Shown here: positions 7,252-22,206 of the stretch, piece by piece
How positions within the stretch are numbered: position 1 is the first letter of the stretch
Layout of the letters: every line of letters starts with the position of its first letter
From: CAYUQT01 sp964446835
GTDB lineage: Bacteria; Planctomycetota; Phycisphaerae; UBA1845; JAFGLZ01
Length of the DNA stretch: 64,000 bases
Assembly: GCA_964446835.1 (NCBI GenBank)
Contig: CAYUQT010000008.1
Span: 124,001-188,000 of the forward strand
Direction: 5' to 3'
Program-made: the position numbers and the translations under genes
Notes under the pieces: model-generated
The model's input: only the letters and a program-made list of their open reading frames with translations
Told to the model about the DNA's origin: nothing
The model's database searches: none

Positions 7252-8718
7252 TTAGGGTGCTCCCACCCGCACGTGGATCTCCACCGCCGTGATCTCGGCA
7301 TTGCCCCCGCTGGTCTTCAGCCCGATCTGATGCCGGCCGGCCGTCAGGCGATCCGGGGGCAACGCAACGGTGACCACGCCTCCGGCAGGCTGGTGCCGGC
7401 CGGCAATCGCCTGTCCGTCGAACTGGACCTCCCACGGAGCGGATCCTGTCGTGGCTACGCGAAGCTCGATGCGAGCCGTAGCAGCAGCGATACAACCGAT
7501 GTCGATGGGAATCTCGACGAATCGGTCGGGAGCCGGCCGCGAGGGCAGTTTGGCGCGCAGCCAGTTGTGCGGATACTCCTTTTGCGGCTGACCCCGCTCG
7601 GCGGCGTACATCACGTCGTGTTGGGCAAGCCGCTCGGGCGATCCGATCTCCTGGATCAGGTCGATCTGGTAGCGTTTGTCCGGCTGATGGGGGAACCAGT
7701 TGAAGAGGTACACGCCGTCGGCCCGATCGCGCCAGGCGGTCAGGGCGATTCCGCGAGCCAGGGCGGCCGGTATGGGCATGTACTTGCTCGGCCAGCCATA
7801 GATGCAGGGATAGATACGAACGGGCGTGCCCTCGACGAGTTTGCGGAAGGCCGGCACGTCGACCTCAATCGTGCCGCTGCCCATGATCAGCATGTCGATG
7901 AGGCCCTCCTTAACCCAGGTGCCGACCTCGAATCCGTCGAGGCGGCAAGCTTCGAGCGTCTCGTCGACGCGGACGGCCAGTTCGATCCGCCGGCCACGCT
8001 GTTCGGCGCGGGTGTTGAGCATCGTGCGGATCTCGCGAAGAAGGCCCGTCAGGATGGGGGCATTCTCGATTTCCTTACCCGGGATGAAGAACGGCGGCCC
8101 GCGGAGGAAGTCGATCTCGAGCCCGTCGAAGTCATACTTCGCGAAAAGCTCCTCGATAGTCCGCCGCTTGAGATCGCGAACGGCCGGCAAGGCGAAGTTC
8201 AGAGCCGTGGGATAGCCGTAGGGATGCGCCGAACCGATCTGCCATTCCGGATGCTGCACCTTGAAGGTGGCCAGTTCGCCGGGGGTGAAGGCGTCGTGAA
8301 TGTCATTGATGCGGAACGAGTAGAAGACGTCGAGGCCGCGTTTTCGAGCTTCGGCGATGACCACCTTGGGCGGATCGTTGCCCTCTTTGATCCACTTGCT
8401 GACCCAGGGATCGGGCTTGCCGATACGACTGCCGTCGAGTTCCAGCACGCGGGAATCGTACAGGGCGGTGTTGCCACCCGAACCATCGCACCAGAGCAGA
8501 GCCCCGACGACGTTGGGGTCCATCCCGACAAAGAGGTTGTCGATCCAGACGCGCAGGTCCAGCTTGTCGTTGTTGTCGATGCGGACGCTGCAGCCGTCGC
8601 AGTTGAAGAGCACCCGTCGCGGTTTGACCGGTTGGGTGGCCGAAGTCTCTGCCAGGGCAGCACCCGATACCGCACACCACACAGTCAGCCATCCACAGAA
8701 TCTAAAGGGGCGTGTCAT
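7252..8718 (-). CDS. Exported glycosyl hydrolase-like TIM-barrel protein (GHL10-type) with C-terminal beta domain
   Basis: A 488-residue exported protein. Residues 1-23 form a signal peptide ending in ALA. Residues about 30-370 resemble GHL10/DUF4015-like TIM barrels, with the strand motif YDFDGLEIDFLRGP near residue 200 placing acidic residues at the strand end, where glycosidases carry catalytic carboxylates. The last 100 or so residues form a beta-rich module (DRLTAGRHQIGLKTSGG) that may bind carbohydrate. No activity is proven for most such proteins. The Shine-Dalgarno is weak, so the exact start is uncertain. It is divergent from nuoM and probably heads a two-gene unit with the beta-helix protein downstream. 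Confidence 0.65.
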   Translation of the reverse strand: MTRPFRFCGWLTVWCAVSGAALAETSATQPVKPRRVLFNCDGCSVRIDNNDKLDLRVWIDNLFVGMDPNVVGALLWCDGSGGNTALYDSRVLELDGSRIGKPDPWVSKWIKEGNDPPKVVIAEARKRGLDVFYSFRINDIHDAFTPGELATFKVQHPEWQIGSAHPYGYPTALNFALPAVRDLKRRTIEELFAKYDFDGLEIDFLRGPPFFIPGKEIENAPILTGLLREIRTMLNTRAEQRGRRIELAVRVDETLEACRLDGFEVGTWVKEGLIDMLIMGSGTIEVDVPAFRKLVEGTPVRIYPCIYGWPSKYMPIPAALARGIALTAWRDRADGVYLFNWFPHQPDKRYQIDLIQEIGSPERLAQHDVMYAAERGQPQKEYPHNWLRAKLPSRPAPDRFVEIPIDIGCIAAATARIELRVATTGSAPWEVQFDGQAIAGRHQPAGGVVTVALPPDRLTAGRHQIGLKTSGGNAEITAVEIHVRVGAP

Positions 8719-8859
8719 GACGGAGGACTCCGGGGGACTCGTGAAGCACCATTGGCTGCCGAGAGCATAGCGTCCGAATGTGCTGACGTCATCGGGTCTG
8801 GAACGAGATGAGAATCCCGGGTGACAGGCCCTTGCCCGCAGACAGGTATGTCAGATAGA

Positions 8860-8888
8860 TTGACACCATTCGGCGCCCCGGTGATACC
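8860..8888 (+). promoter_or_regulatory. Putative sigma70-type promoter of nuoM
   Basis: A perfect TTGACA (8860-8865), 17 bases, then GATACC (8883-8888). A start site near 8895 leaves a leader of about 20 nt before the ATG at 8915, which argues against the upstream in-frame TTG at 8894 as the start codon. Confidence 0.45.
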
Positions 8889-8914
8889 CGTGGTTGACAA
8901 TAAGTGAGCCTCCC

Positions 8915-10540
8915 ATGTCCGTGGACGCACACCTGATCAGTACGATTGTGTTCCTGCCGACGGTGGGGGCGGTCCTCGTGCTGCTCATGCCGAACGGACG
9001 ATGGGCCAAGGCCCTGGCGACGTCCGTCGCCTGCGTGACACTGGTCTTGAGCCTGCGGCTCTTCCATACCTTCGGCACCAGCGACCTGTCCGCGCGATTC
9101 GGCACGCGATACGCCGAGGGCTTCCATTGCGTCGAGCGCTACGACTGGATCGCGACCAGCGGTGGACTCAAGATCGAGTACTTCGTGGGCGTCGACGGGC
9201 TCAGTTTCCCGCTGGTCCTGCTGACTACCCTCATCAGCTTCCTGGCCTGCCTGGCGAGTTGGAACATCGAACACTGGCACACCAACAAGGGCATTCGAGG
9301 CTACTTCGCCCTGTTCCTGCTGCTGGAAACGGGGATGCTGGGAACGTTCGTCTCGCTCGACTTCTTCCTGTTCTATGTGTTCTGGGAGGTCATGCTCCTG
9401 CCGATGTACTTCCTCATCGGCGTCTGGGGCGGGCCTCGAAAGGAATACGCCGCCATCAAGTTCTTCCTGTACACCCTGCTGGGGTCGGTATTGATGCTGG
9501 TGGCGATGCTGGCCTTCTACTTCAAGTCCGGTGCGGCGCTCGGGGGTGCGGGCACCTTCGATCTGGTCCGACTGGCCACCGATCCGAAGATCAGCGACGA
9601 GTTCAGACAGGGCCATTTCCTGGTGCAGAGCTGGTCGTGGCCGGTGGCGATGTTCGTGCTGCTGTACATCGCCTTCGCGATCAAGATCCCGGTCTTTCCG
9701 TTCCACACCTGGCTGCCCGACGCCCATGTCGAGGCGCCCACTCCGATCAGCATGATCCTGGCCGGCGTCCTGCTGAAGATGGGGGCGTATGGACTGCTGC
9801 GAATCAGCTACCCGATCCTGCCGACGGCGGGGGCGGTGTGCGCCTATGGGCTGGCGCTGCTCGGGGTGATCAACATTCTGTACGGTGCCCTGTGCGCCAT
9901 GGCACAGACCGACTTCAAGAAGCTGGTCGCCTACAGTTCGATCAGCCACATGGGCTACGTTCTGCTGGGCATCGCCGTGATGACCGACACAGGGTTCCAG
10001 GGAGCGATGTTCCAGGTGATCGCTCACGGCATTTCCTCACCCATGTGCTTCTTCTTGGTCGGCGTCATCTACGATCGGGCGCACCATCGCGACATCAATC
10101 GCTTCGGCGGGCTGTGGTTGACCATGCCGATCTACGGTTCGCTGGCCACGGTGGGGTTCTTCGCCTCGCTGGGGCTGCCCGGGCTCTGCGGTTTCATCGG
10201 CGAACTGTACGTCCTGCTGGGGACGTTCGATGCGGCCACGACCTTCCCGTGGATGACCTGGGCGCGGCCGATGGCAATCGTCGCCGCGTTCGGCGTGGTC
10301 TTGACGGCCGGCTACATCCTCTGGCTGATCCAACGGGTTTACCTGGGACCGGAGAAGCCCGAATACGCCGTGTTCCGGGGCAACGATGTTGATGCTCGCG
10401 AGATATCCATCCTGGCACCACTGGCGCTACTCGCTGTGATCCTCGGCGTCCTCCCGAAACAGACGCTGTTCAACTTCATGAACGGGACGCTGGATCACCT
10501 GGTCGATCACATCCACCAATGTCTGGCGATGATCCGATAG
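8915..10540 (+). CDS. nuoM: NADH-quinone oxidoreductase subunit M
   Basis: NuoM is one of the three antiporter-like proton-pumping subunits of respiratory complex I in the inner membrane. The 541-residue protein has about 14 hydrophobic segments. Family hallmarks include the Glu in FYVFWEVMLLPMYFLIG (proton channel), the PFHTWLPDAHVEAPTPIS block and the Lys of ILAGVLLKMGAYG. The ATG at 8915 is preferred over an in-frame TTG 21 bases earlier. Unlike in a normal nuoA-N operon, no other complex I gene is upstream; the next gene upstream points away. nuoN lies 3.1 kb downstream, beyond a glycosidase gene. Confidence 0.95.
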   Translation: MSVDAHLISTIVFLPTVGAVLVLLMPNGRWAKALATSVACVTLVLSLRLFHTFGTSDLSARFGTRYAEGFHCVERYDWIATSGGLKIEYFVGVDGLSFPLVLLTTLISFLACLASWNIEHWHTNKGIRGYFALFLLLETGMLGTFVSLDFFLFYVFWEVMLLPMYFLIGVWGGPRKEYAAIKFFLYTLLGSVLMLVAMLAFYFKSGAALGGAGTFDLVRLATDPKISDEFRQGHFLVQSWSWPVAMFVLLYIAFAIKIPVFPFHTWLPDAHVEAPTPISMILAGVLLKMGAYGLLRISYPILPTAGAVCAYGLALLGVINILYGALCAMAQTDFKKLVAYSSISHMGYVLLGIAVMTDTGFQGAMFQVIAHGISSPMCFFLVGVIYDRAHHRDINRFGGLWLTMPIYGSLATVGFFASLGLPGLCGFIGELYVLLGTFDAATTFPWMTWARPMAIVAAFGVVLTAGYILWLIQRVYLGPEKPEYAVFRGNDVDAREISILAPLALLAVILGVLPKQTLFNFMNGTLDHLVDHIHQCLAMIR

Positions 10541-10618
10541 GCCGGCGGCGGTCACAGGAAGCGGAACCTCGGGAGGTGCGGCACAAGACGGAACCCTCGG
10601 ACTGGCGGTGGAGAGACC

Positions 10619-13504
10619 ATGCCTCTGATCTACCTGCTTGGTATCGCCTTTGGCGCGGGGGCGACTGCCCCAACAACAACGACGACGGCCACTCGTCCGG
10701 CCTCCGGATTCGTGACGGACATCTTCTCCTGCGGCCAGAGCGAGCGGCCCCAGATCGATCTGAACGGTCGCTGGCAGTTCCGGCGCGATCCGAACGACCT
10801 GGGCAAGCGCCAGGGCTGGCACGAAGGCCGAGGCGAGTGGACACAGACGGTGGTCGTCCCGGGGGCACCTCAGGCACAGGGCATCGGCCAGCCGCACCCG
10901 CGGCAGAAGACCTTCTTCCTGGAGCCTTTCTGGGTCCGGCGGACGTTTCGTCTGCCGGAGCTGACCGAGCGGCAACGGGTCTGGCTCCGCATCGGGGGGA
11001 TCTTGCCGGCCGGCGAGATCTACCTGAACGGCGTCCATGTGGGCACCACCCAGAGTTCCAGGACCCAGCAGCGGGTGGACGTCTCGCGGATGGCGCACCC
11101 CGGCAAGAACAACCTGCTGGCCATCAAGGTCTGTGACTTCCCCCCCGTTCGCCTCGACGGCATCTGGGAAATGGCCGAGTGCTCGAAGAACTGGACGGGC
11201 GTGTATCGTCCGATCTCGTGCGAGATCACCGACCGCGTCTCGGTCGTCGACATGTACATCCGCCCCCGGTTGTCGGACAAGACCGTCCGCGTGGACGTGG
11301 AACTGACGGAGGCACCCGCCGAAACCCTGCGGGCGGCGTTCCGGGTCGGGAGCCCCCGCCGCACGATCGGCGAAGCCTCTGTCGACGTGCCGGCCGGTAA
11401 ACGCACCGTCACCGCGGAGATACCGCTCGATGCATACCGGCCCTGGTCTCCCGCCTCGCCGGTACTGTACGACCTCCACCTGTCGCTGCAGCGAGGCTCC
11501 GAGGGCACGGTTCTCGATTCGGCGAGCGTCCGATTCGGCATGAGGGAGATCCGCACCGAAGGCACGCGGTTCCTCCTGAATGGCAGCCCGGTCTTCATCC
11601 GAGCATTCGGCGACGACCAGTTCTATCCCGACACCCTGTGCCCGCCGGCCGACAAGGCGTGGTACCTCGCTCGGCTGAAACGTGCCCGGCAATATGGGAT
11701 GAATGCCGTCAAGGGCTGCGTCGAGACCATCCCGCAGGAGTACATAGAGGCGGCCGACGAGGCCGGCATCCTGGTGATCCAGGAGATGCCGTTCGGGCTG
11801 TCCGACCTGCGAGCCAACCGGTACACGATCGACGCGAGGTTTCGCGACTACTACTCCCGAGAGTTGGACGGCCTGGTCCGCCAGAGTCGCAACCACGCCT
11901 CCGTCGTGGCCTACAGCATGTCGAGCGAACTGGAGTTCTCGAACCAGACCGCCGACTCGTTCAACTTCTTCAGCCGCGATCTCGTCCGACAGACGCGGCA
12001 ACTGGCGCCGCACGCACTGGTCATCGACTGCACGGGCTATCTCGATACGGAAGACACCCCCAAGGGCAAACGCGACACCGACTTCTACGCCTCCATCATC
12101 CCGACCTGGATGAAGGAAGTTCTGGATGAGACCCCGATCAAGACCGATCGCCGGCATCCGACGATCCTGCACGAGTACAACTGGTGGAGCTGTTATCCCG
12201 ACCCCGATGACAAGGATCGCTACCTCCAAAGCCAGCTCAAACCCTTCTGGCTGGACACGCTGGTCAAGACAGCCCGGGACAACGGGCAGGAGGGGCTGAT
12301 CCCCACCTATCGCAGGAATTCGCTCTGGTTGCAGGCACTCTGCCGCAAGGACGGCATCGAATACGCCCGACGGAACCCCGATGTGCAGGGGTTCATCCTC
12401 TGGCTGCTGATCGATTTCGGCCAGTACTGCGAGGGGCTTTTCGACGACTTCTGGGAACCGAAGAACGTCTCGGCGGAGGAGTTCCTCAAATCCAATGGCG
12501 ATACGGTGATTCTGCTCGCCCAGGAGGGCAACCGCTCTCTGAAGATGGGCGATCGCATCCGAACCCCTCTGGCGGTGAGTCACTACGCCAGCAGTCCGCT
12601 CCGCCACGGGATGCTCCGCTGGCGCGTCCAGCGGGACGTGACCTCGCAGGGGGGGACGCTGCGCGTTCCCGAATTGCAGCCGGGGGAACTCACACAGGCC
12701 GGAACCGCCGAATGGATCGCGCCCGAGGCGCCGTTGCCCTACCGCTGCACCCTGGAGGTGTCCCTGCACCAGTCGGACAGACTCATCAACACGAACGAGT
12801 GGTCGTTCTGGGTCTTTCCGGAGGCCGGCGACGTGTGGCGGGAGCCGGAATCCCCCAACGCGGCGGGCAGGATGCACCCGCCGGGCTTCTTCTCTCGACT
12901 GGGCCCGGCCCGCACGGCGGCGATTCCCGACGAAGCAACGTGCGTGCTGGCCGACGCTGTCGACGAGCCGTTGGCGAACTACATCGAACGCGGTGGCCGA
13001 TGTCTCCTGTTGACCCGAGGCGCGGCGATCGAGAACACCGCCGTGTATTACGGCACGACGAGTTTCTATCGCACCTTCCGTACGATTCCGTGGAACGCCG
13101 GAACCAGCGGCAACTCGGGCAGCGTCATCCGCCCGCACCCGGCGTTGAAGAGATTCCCTCATGAGGGGATGTGTGATCTGCCGTTCCTGCGGATGATCCG
13201 CGGCTCGCTGCCCATGGAAGTGAGTCCGTTGCGTCCCTTTGGCGTGGAGCCCATCATCCGAATGATCGACCACTACGCCGCCAACCGAAACAACGCGCAC
13301 CTGATCGAATTCGCCGTGGGCAAGGGCAAGGTATTGGTCACGAGCCTGGGGATCCTGCCCGCCGTGGGCGGACACATCGAGGCCCGTTACCTTCTGAAGT
13401 GCCTGGTCGAGTATGCACACGGCAACCGGTTTGAACCCGAGGCCCGCGTGCCCAAACAGGAGTTTCTCCGGCTGTTTCGCCCGCCGGCCAAGGGGCGTGG
13501 GTAG
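10619..13504 (+). CDS. Glycoside hydrolase family 2-like protein, exported
   Basis: A 961-residue exo-glycosidase of GH2 architecture (beta-galactosidase, glucuronidase or mannosidase type). The N-terminus may be a short signal peptide (MPLIYLLGIAFGAGA). A jelly-roll domain follows (about 45-210, DLNGRWQFRRD and EPFWVRRTF), then an Ig-like domain (about 215-320), then the TIM barrel (about 320-620). The nucleophile is probably Glu519 in ILHEYNWW. The acid/base is probably Glu437 in YSMSSELEF, where the usual Asn before Glu is Ser. The C-terminal 300 residues form extra beta-rich domains of unclear role. It sits between nuoM (78 bp before) and nuoN (155 bp after) on the same strand, an odd place for a glycosidase. 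Confidence 0.8.
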   Translation: MPLIYLLGIAFGAGATAPTTTTTATRPASGFVTDIFSCGQSERPQIDLNGRWQFRRDPNDLGKRQGWHEGRGEWTQTVVVPGAPQAQGIGQPHPRQKTFFLEPFWVRRTFRLPELTERQRVWLRIGGILPAGEIYLNGVHVGTTQSSRTQQRVDVSRMAHPGKNNLLAIKVCDFPPVRLDGIWEMAECSKNWTGVYRPISCEITDRVSVVDMYIRPRLSDKTVRVDVELTEAPAETLRAAFRVGSPRRTIGEASVDVPAGKRTVTAEIPLDAYRPWSPASPVLYDLHLSLQRGSEGTVLDSASVRFGMREIRTEGTRFLLNGSPVFIRAFGDDQFYPDTLCPPADKAWYLARLKRARQYGMNAVKGCVETIPQEYIEAADEAGILVIQEMPFGLSDLRANRYTIDARFRDYYSRELDGLVRQSRNHASVVAYSMSSELEFSNQTADSFNFFSRDLVRQTRQLAPHALVIDCTGYLDTEDTPKGKRDTDFYASIIPTWMKEVLDETPIKTDRRHPTILHEYNWWSCYPDPDDKDRYLQSQLKPFWLDTLVKTARDNGQEGLIPTYRRNSLWLQALCRKDGIEYARRNPDVQGFILWLLIDFGQYCEGLFDDFWEPKNVSAEEFLKSNGDTVILLAQEGNRSLKMGDRIRTPLAVSHYASSPLRHGMLRWRVQRDVTSQGGTLRVPELQPGELTQAGTAEWIAPEAPLPYRCTLEVSLHQSDRLINTNEWSFWVFPEAGDVWREPESPNAAGRMHPPGFFSRLGPARTAAIPDEATCVLADAVDEPLANYIERGGRCLLLTRGAAIENTAVYYGTTSFYRTFRTIPWNAGTSGNSGSVIRPHPALKRFPHEGMCDLPFLRMIRGSLPMEVSPLRPFGVEPIIRMIDHYAANRNNAHLIEFAVGKGKVLVTSLGILPAVGGHIEARYLLKCLVEYAHGNRFEPEARVPKQEFLRLFRPPAKGRG

Positions 13505-13659
13505 GTGTGCCCCTTTACAGCGCGGGGGCATGACGGTATGGACAGCAAGCGGATTCACCACAACAGGGTTGAACGGACCCGATCGGCGTTCTGTGGAAAA
13601 CGCGGCAGGGTTGGGTGTCGGCCGTGGGCCCCTGCGGGCCCTGAAGAAGTGCTAGAGCA

Positions 13660-15219
13660 ATGATGCATGCTACGGCCAATCTGATCGCTTCAGCCGTCTG
13701 GATGCCCTCGGCAGCCGACATGGCGACGATCGCGCCGGAGATCGTTCTGGTGCTGACCCTGGTTGTTCTCCTGCTGGCACCGCTCTTTGCCGAACGATCG
13801 AGGCGGATCACGTCGGTGGTTGCCCTGAGCGGTGCCCTTCTGGCGGCCACTGCGAGCCTCAGTGTGGCCAGAGGACTCCAGAACGGCATCGGTGGTCCGA
13901 CCCCCTCCGGCGCAACGCCCATGCTGGTAGTCGATTCGTTCAGCCTGTTCTTCAAGGTCCTCCTGATGGTCTGCCTGGTGTGCGTGGTGGGGCTGTGGAT
14001 CCTCGGCGGCCGGACCCGCAACGAAGATTCACCCGAGTACGCCGTCCTGTTGTTCAGCAGCGCCCTGGGCATGGACCTGATGGTCAGCACGACCAACCTG
14101 CTGATGTTGATTGTGGCGATGGAGCTGGCCTCACTGCCGAGCTACGTCCTGGCCGGTTTCGTCAAGCGCCATCGGATCAGTGCCGAAGCCTCTATCAAGT
14201 ATGTAATCTTCGGGGCAATCTGCTCGGCCGTGTGCGTCTACGGCGCCTCGCTGTTCTACGGCTACTGGGGCACGCTGGATCTCGCCGTCGTCGCCCGCCA
14301 GATCAACGCGGCGGAGCCCGGACAGATTTCCGGTGCCATGGTGGCACTCATCATGCTGGGGTTGGGCGTGGGGTTGGGATTCAAGGCGTCGGCGGTCCCT
14401 CTGCACTTCTGGTGCCCGGACGTCTTTGAGGGCGCCCCCATCGAAATCGCCACCTGGCTGAGCATCGCCAGCAAGGGGGCCGGACTGGTGGCCCTGATGC
14501 GCATGATCTTCTGCCTGACGCGTTCGCTCGCCGGCGATGCGGCCGCTGCGACCCTGATGGAACCCACGGCCCTGACGATCGGGCTGTTCGGAGCCATCAC
14601 GTGCACGGCGGCGAATCTGATCGCGTATCGACAGACGAACATGCGACGGCTCCTGGCCTACTCTTCCATCGCTCATGCCGGATACATGCTCATGGCCGGC
14701 GCGATCACATCGAGCCCGACGGACGCCGGCCTGTCCGCCCTGGCTGCCTATCTGATCGTGTACCTCCTGATGAACGTCGGTGCGTTCACCTGCGTGGCGA
14801 TGGTGGGGGCGGCCACCGGATCGGAGTCGACCGACGCCTTCCGTGGCCTGCGACGCCGCTCGCCCGCACTGGCCGTGGGGCTGGTGGTATGCCTCTTCTC
14901 GCTGATTGGCCTGCCCCCGCTGGGCGGCTTTATCGCCAAGTTCAAGCTCCTCTGGGCGCTGGGCGAGGCCGGACGATGGTGGCTGGTGATCGTCGCCGTC
15001 ATCAACACATTCTTCAGTCTCTACTACTATGCCCGATGGGGCTGGGTCATGTTCTTCGAGGATGACGGTCAACCGGCCATCCGGACTTCGTTGGGCGGTC
15101 GGTGGATCGTAACGGCCTGCGCGATCGGCCTGGTTCTGACAGGTACTGTTTTGGCGCCGTGGCTCCTCCGACAGGGCAGCGCCTCTGTGGCGCACCTCTA
15201 CCAGCCTCTGGTTCCGTGA
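13660..15219 (+). CDS. nuoN: NADH-quinone oxidoreductase subunit N
   Basis: NuoN is an antiporter-like proton-pumping membrane subunit of complex I. The 519-residue protein has about 14 transmembrane segments. The block LGVGLGFKASAVPLHFW with the channel Lys, followed by CPDVFEGAPIEIATWLS, is diagnostic for NuoN; RRLLAYSSIAHAGYML is also conserved. Two adjacent ATG codons open the frame (13660 and 13663) with only a weak purine stretch upstream, so the precise start is open. Complex I genes other than nuoM and nuoN must be elsewhere in the genome, or these two belong to a partial or second complex. Confidence 0.95.
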   Translation: MMHATANLIASAVWMPSAADMATIAPEIVLVLTLVVLLLAPLFAERSRRITSVVALSGALLAATASLSVARGLQNGIGGPTPSGATPMLVVDSFSLFFKVLLMVCLVCVVGLWILGGRTRNEDSPEYAVLLFSSALGMDLMVSTTNLLMLIVAMELASLPSYVLAGFVKRHRISAEASIKYVIFGAICSAVCVYGASLFYGYWGTLDLAVVARQINAAEPGQISGAMVALIMLGLGVGLGFKASAVPLHFWCPDVFEGAPIEIATWLSIASKGAGLVALMRMIFCLTRSLAGDAAAATLMEPTALTIGLFGAITCTAANLIAYRQTNMRRLLAYSSIAHAGYMLMAGAITSSPTDAGLSALAAYLIVYLLMNVGAFTCVAMVGAATGSESTDAFRGLRRRSPALAVGLVVCLFSLIGLPPLGGFIAKFKLLWALGEAGRWWLVIVAVINTFFSLYYYARWGWVMFFEDDGQPAIRTSLGGRWIVTACAIGLVLTGTVLAPWLLRQGSASVAHLYQPLVP

Positions 15220-15253
15220 CCCGAGAAGTCGCCTCCCGGTGGTTCTTTCTGGC

Positions 15254-20560
<5,307 letters not shown>

Positions 20561-20879
20561 GCGCCCTTTGGGAACGACGCTCGGGCCCGATACGACGAAT
20601 CGGCGAGCTTCCTGATCCGCATGGCCATTCCCCGTTGCCTCGTCACGGGCGTTCCTTCCGCCCGTCGATGAGGGAAATCCGGATCTCCCTCAGCACCATA
20701 AGACTCTCTCAGGACCCATGCCCGAATTAAGAACCCGAGCACGTTCCTCTTGTTTGTTATTCGACCAACCGAGGCAGATACTTGCCCTGGAAAGTGTTAT
20801 GGGACGCTAGCGAGGACTTGCGAGCGACGCTCGATCCCCAGAAGATATGGGGTCACAGGCCTTTATCAGGAGATGATGT
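20561..20879. other. Divergent intergenic region with several small hairpins
   Basis: This 319-bp non-coding stretch separates the hybrid kinase (-) from the aldo/keto reductase (+) and must hold both promoters, but I see no convincing -35/-10 pair. It contains hairpins ACGGGCG-TTCCTTC-CGCCCGT (20645-20665) and, close to the reductase gene, CGAGCG-A-CGCTCG and CCCCA-7-TGGGG (within about 20820-20855). The latter two lie in what would be the reductase mRNA leader. No known riboswitch is recognised. Confidence 0.4.
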
Positions 20880-22073
20880 ATGAATCATGGTGGTGACCCC
20901 TCACTGTCCCGTCGAGGTTTCTTGCAGGGCGTAGCGGCCGTCGGCGTAGGAGCGATGGCAGCCGACGTCCTCGGTGAAGCCCAGGCCGCAGGCGGCGGCA
21001 AGCTGCCGACCAATCCGTTCGGTAAGACCGGTCTGAAGGTCACGCGGATCAGCTATGGCGCGCTGAACACCCAGGGCGGACCGCGAGGCGGCCAGGTACT
21101 GAAGATGGCCGTGGAAGCAGGCGTGAACACCGTTCATGTCTCGACGCAATACACCAAAGGAAACGCCATCCGTGCGGTGGGCGAGACCTTCGCAAAGAAC
21201 CCGGGCATGCGGGACAAGCTGACCCTTTGCCTGAAGGGAGCCCCGGAAAACGCTCGGCAGCTCAACACCGAATTGGACGAGATGCTCAAGATTCTGAGCA
21301 CGGACCACTGCGACGTCTATCTGCCGGTTCTGCACCAGCCGGACAAGGGGCACCTGGACGAAACGATGAAGGTGATGGACGACCTCAAGAAGGCCGGCAA
21401 GATCCGTTTCAAGGGATTCGTCTGTCACGGGGGGCTCAACGAAGTGATCGAAATGGTCCTCGACGTGGCCCCGGACCACTTCGATGCGGCCCTGCTCTCG
21501 ACCGAAATGGTCCTGGCGGCGAAGAACGCCACCGGACCAGCGAAAGAGAAGGCCGAGCGCTTCGTTCAGAACCTGGGCAAGCTCCACAAGCAGGGCGTGG
21601 GAGTCATCTCGATGAAGAGCAAGGCCCGCGAGGCCATGCAGGCGGGCCCGGAGGTCTTCCAGGCCCACTGCAAGAGCCTGTTGGCCGGCGGGTGTGACAC
21701 GGTTCTCTTTACGTTTGCGAGCATCCAGCAGGTCGACACGATCAAACAGATCGACCTGGTGACGGCCATGACGCCCCGCGAAGAACATCTGGCCCGTGAG
21801 TTCCAGATCAGCCGCGGACCATCGTGCCTGATGTGCAGCGAGTGTACGCGCCACTGCCCACAGAAGCTGCCCGTGAACGATCTGATGCGCATCCGGATGT
21901 ACCACGACATCTACGGCGACATTGAACACGCGCGAGCCACTTACCGCGATCTGGGTGGCAACCTGACGGAGCTCGCCTCGAAGTGCGGCCCCTGCACCGA
22001 ATGCAGACGGGTCTGCCCGATGGGCATCGCCTGTGCCGAGCGAGTGAAGTATGTCACCTCGCTGTTCTCTTGA
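20880..22073 (+). CDS. Tat-exported aldo/keto reductase with C-terminal ferredoxin domain
   Basis: A 397-residue protein with three parts. Residues 1-38 form a twin-arginine signal (SRRGFLQG). Residues 45-300 are an aldo/keto reductase barrel (FGKTGLKVTRISYGAL). The C-terminus has two [4Fe-4S] motifs, CLMCSECTRHCP near residue 316 and CGPCTECRRVCP near 369. The AKR Tyr (Y91), Lys (in LCLKG) and His (in PVLHQP) are present, but the catalytic Asp normally five residues before Tyr is His86. The likely role is electron transfer coupled to oxidation or reduction of a sugar-like substrate in the periplasm. AGGAG lies about 8 bases before the ATG. It heads a plus-strand run of sugar-related genes. 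Confidence 0.85.
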   Translation: MNHGGDPSLSRRGFLQGVAAVGVGAMAADVLGEAQAAGGGKLPTNPFGKTGLKVTRISYGALNTQGGPRGGQVLKMAVEAGVNTVHVSTQYTKGNAIRAVGETFAKNPGMRDKLTLCLKGAPENARQLNTELDEMLKILSTDHCDVYLPVLHQPDKGHLDETMKVMDDLKKAGKIRFKGFVCHGGLNEVIEMVLDVAPDHFDAALLSTEMVLAAKNATGPAKEKAERFVQNLGKLHKQGVGVISMKSKAREAMQAGPEVFQAHCKSLLAGGCDTVLFTFASIQQVDTIKQIDLVTAMTPREEHLAREFQISRGPSCLMCSECTRHCPQKLPVNDLMRIRMYHDIYGDIEHARATYRDLGGNLTELASKCGPCTECRRVCPMGIACAERVKYVTSLFS

Positions 22074-22206
22074 TGCATCGGCGGATCGGCGATCTCGCCC
22101 GGATTGAATTGCAGGGCTCGGTGGGACGGTCAGCCGCTCACCGAGCCCTGTTCCTGTGAAAGATGGGGCGGGATGGATCCCGCAGACCTTCGCTCGGGGA
22201 CCTTTC

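Noticed and set aside
10427..13561. A 1044-codon open frame on the minus strand across the whole GH2 gene
   Set aside because: It is antisense to a well-supported gene with recognisable GH2 motifs. Long antisense frames are expected in DNA with strong GC3 bias, and its translation shows no known motif and an Arg/Gln/Gly-rich composition.
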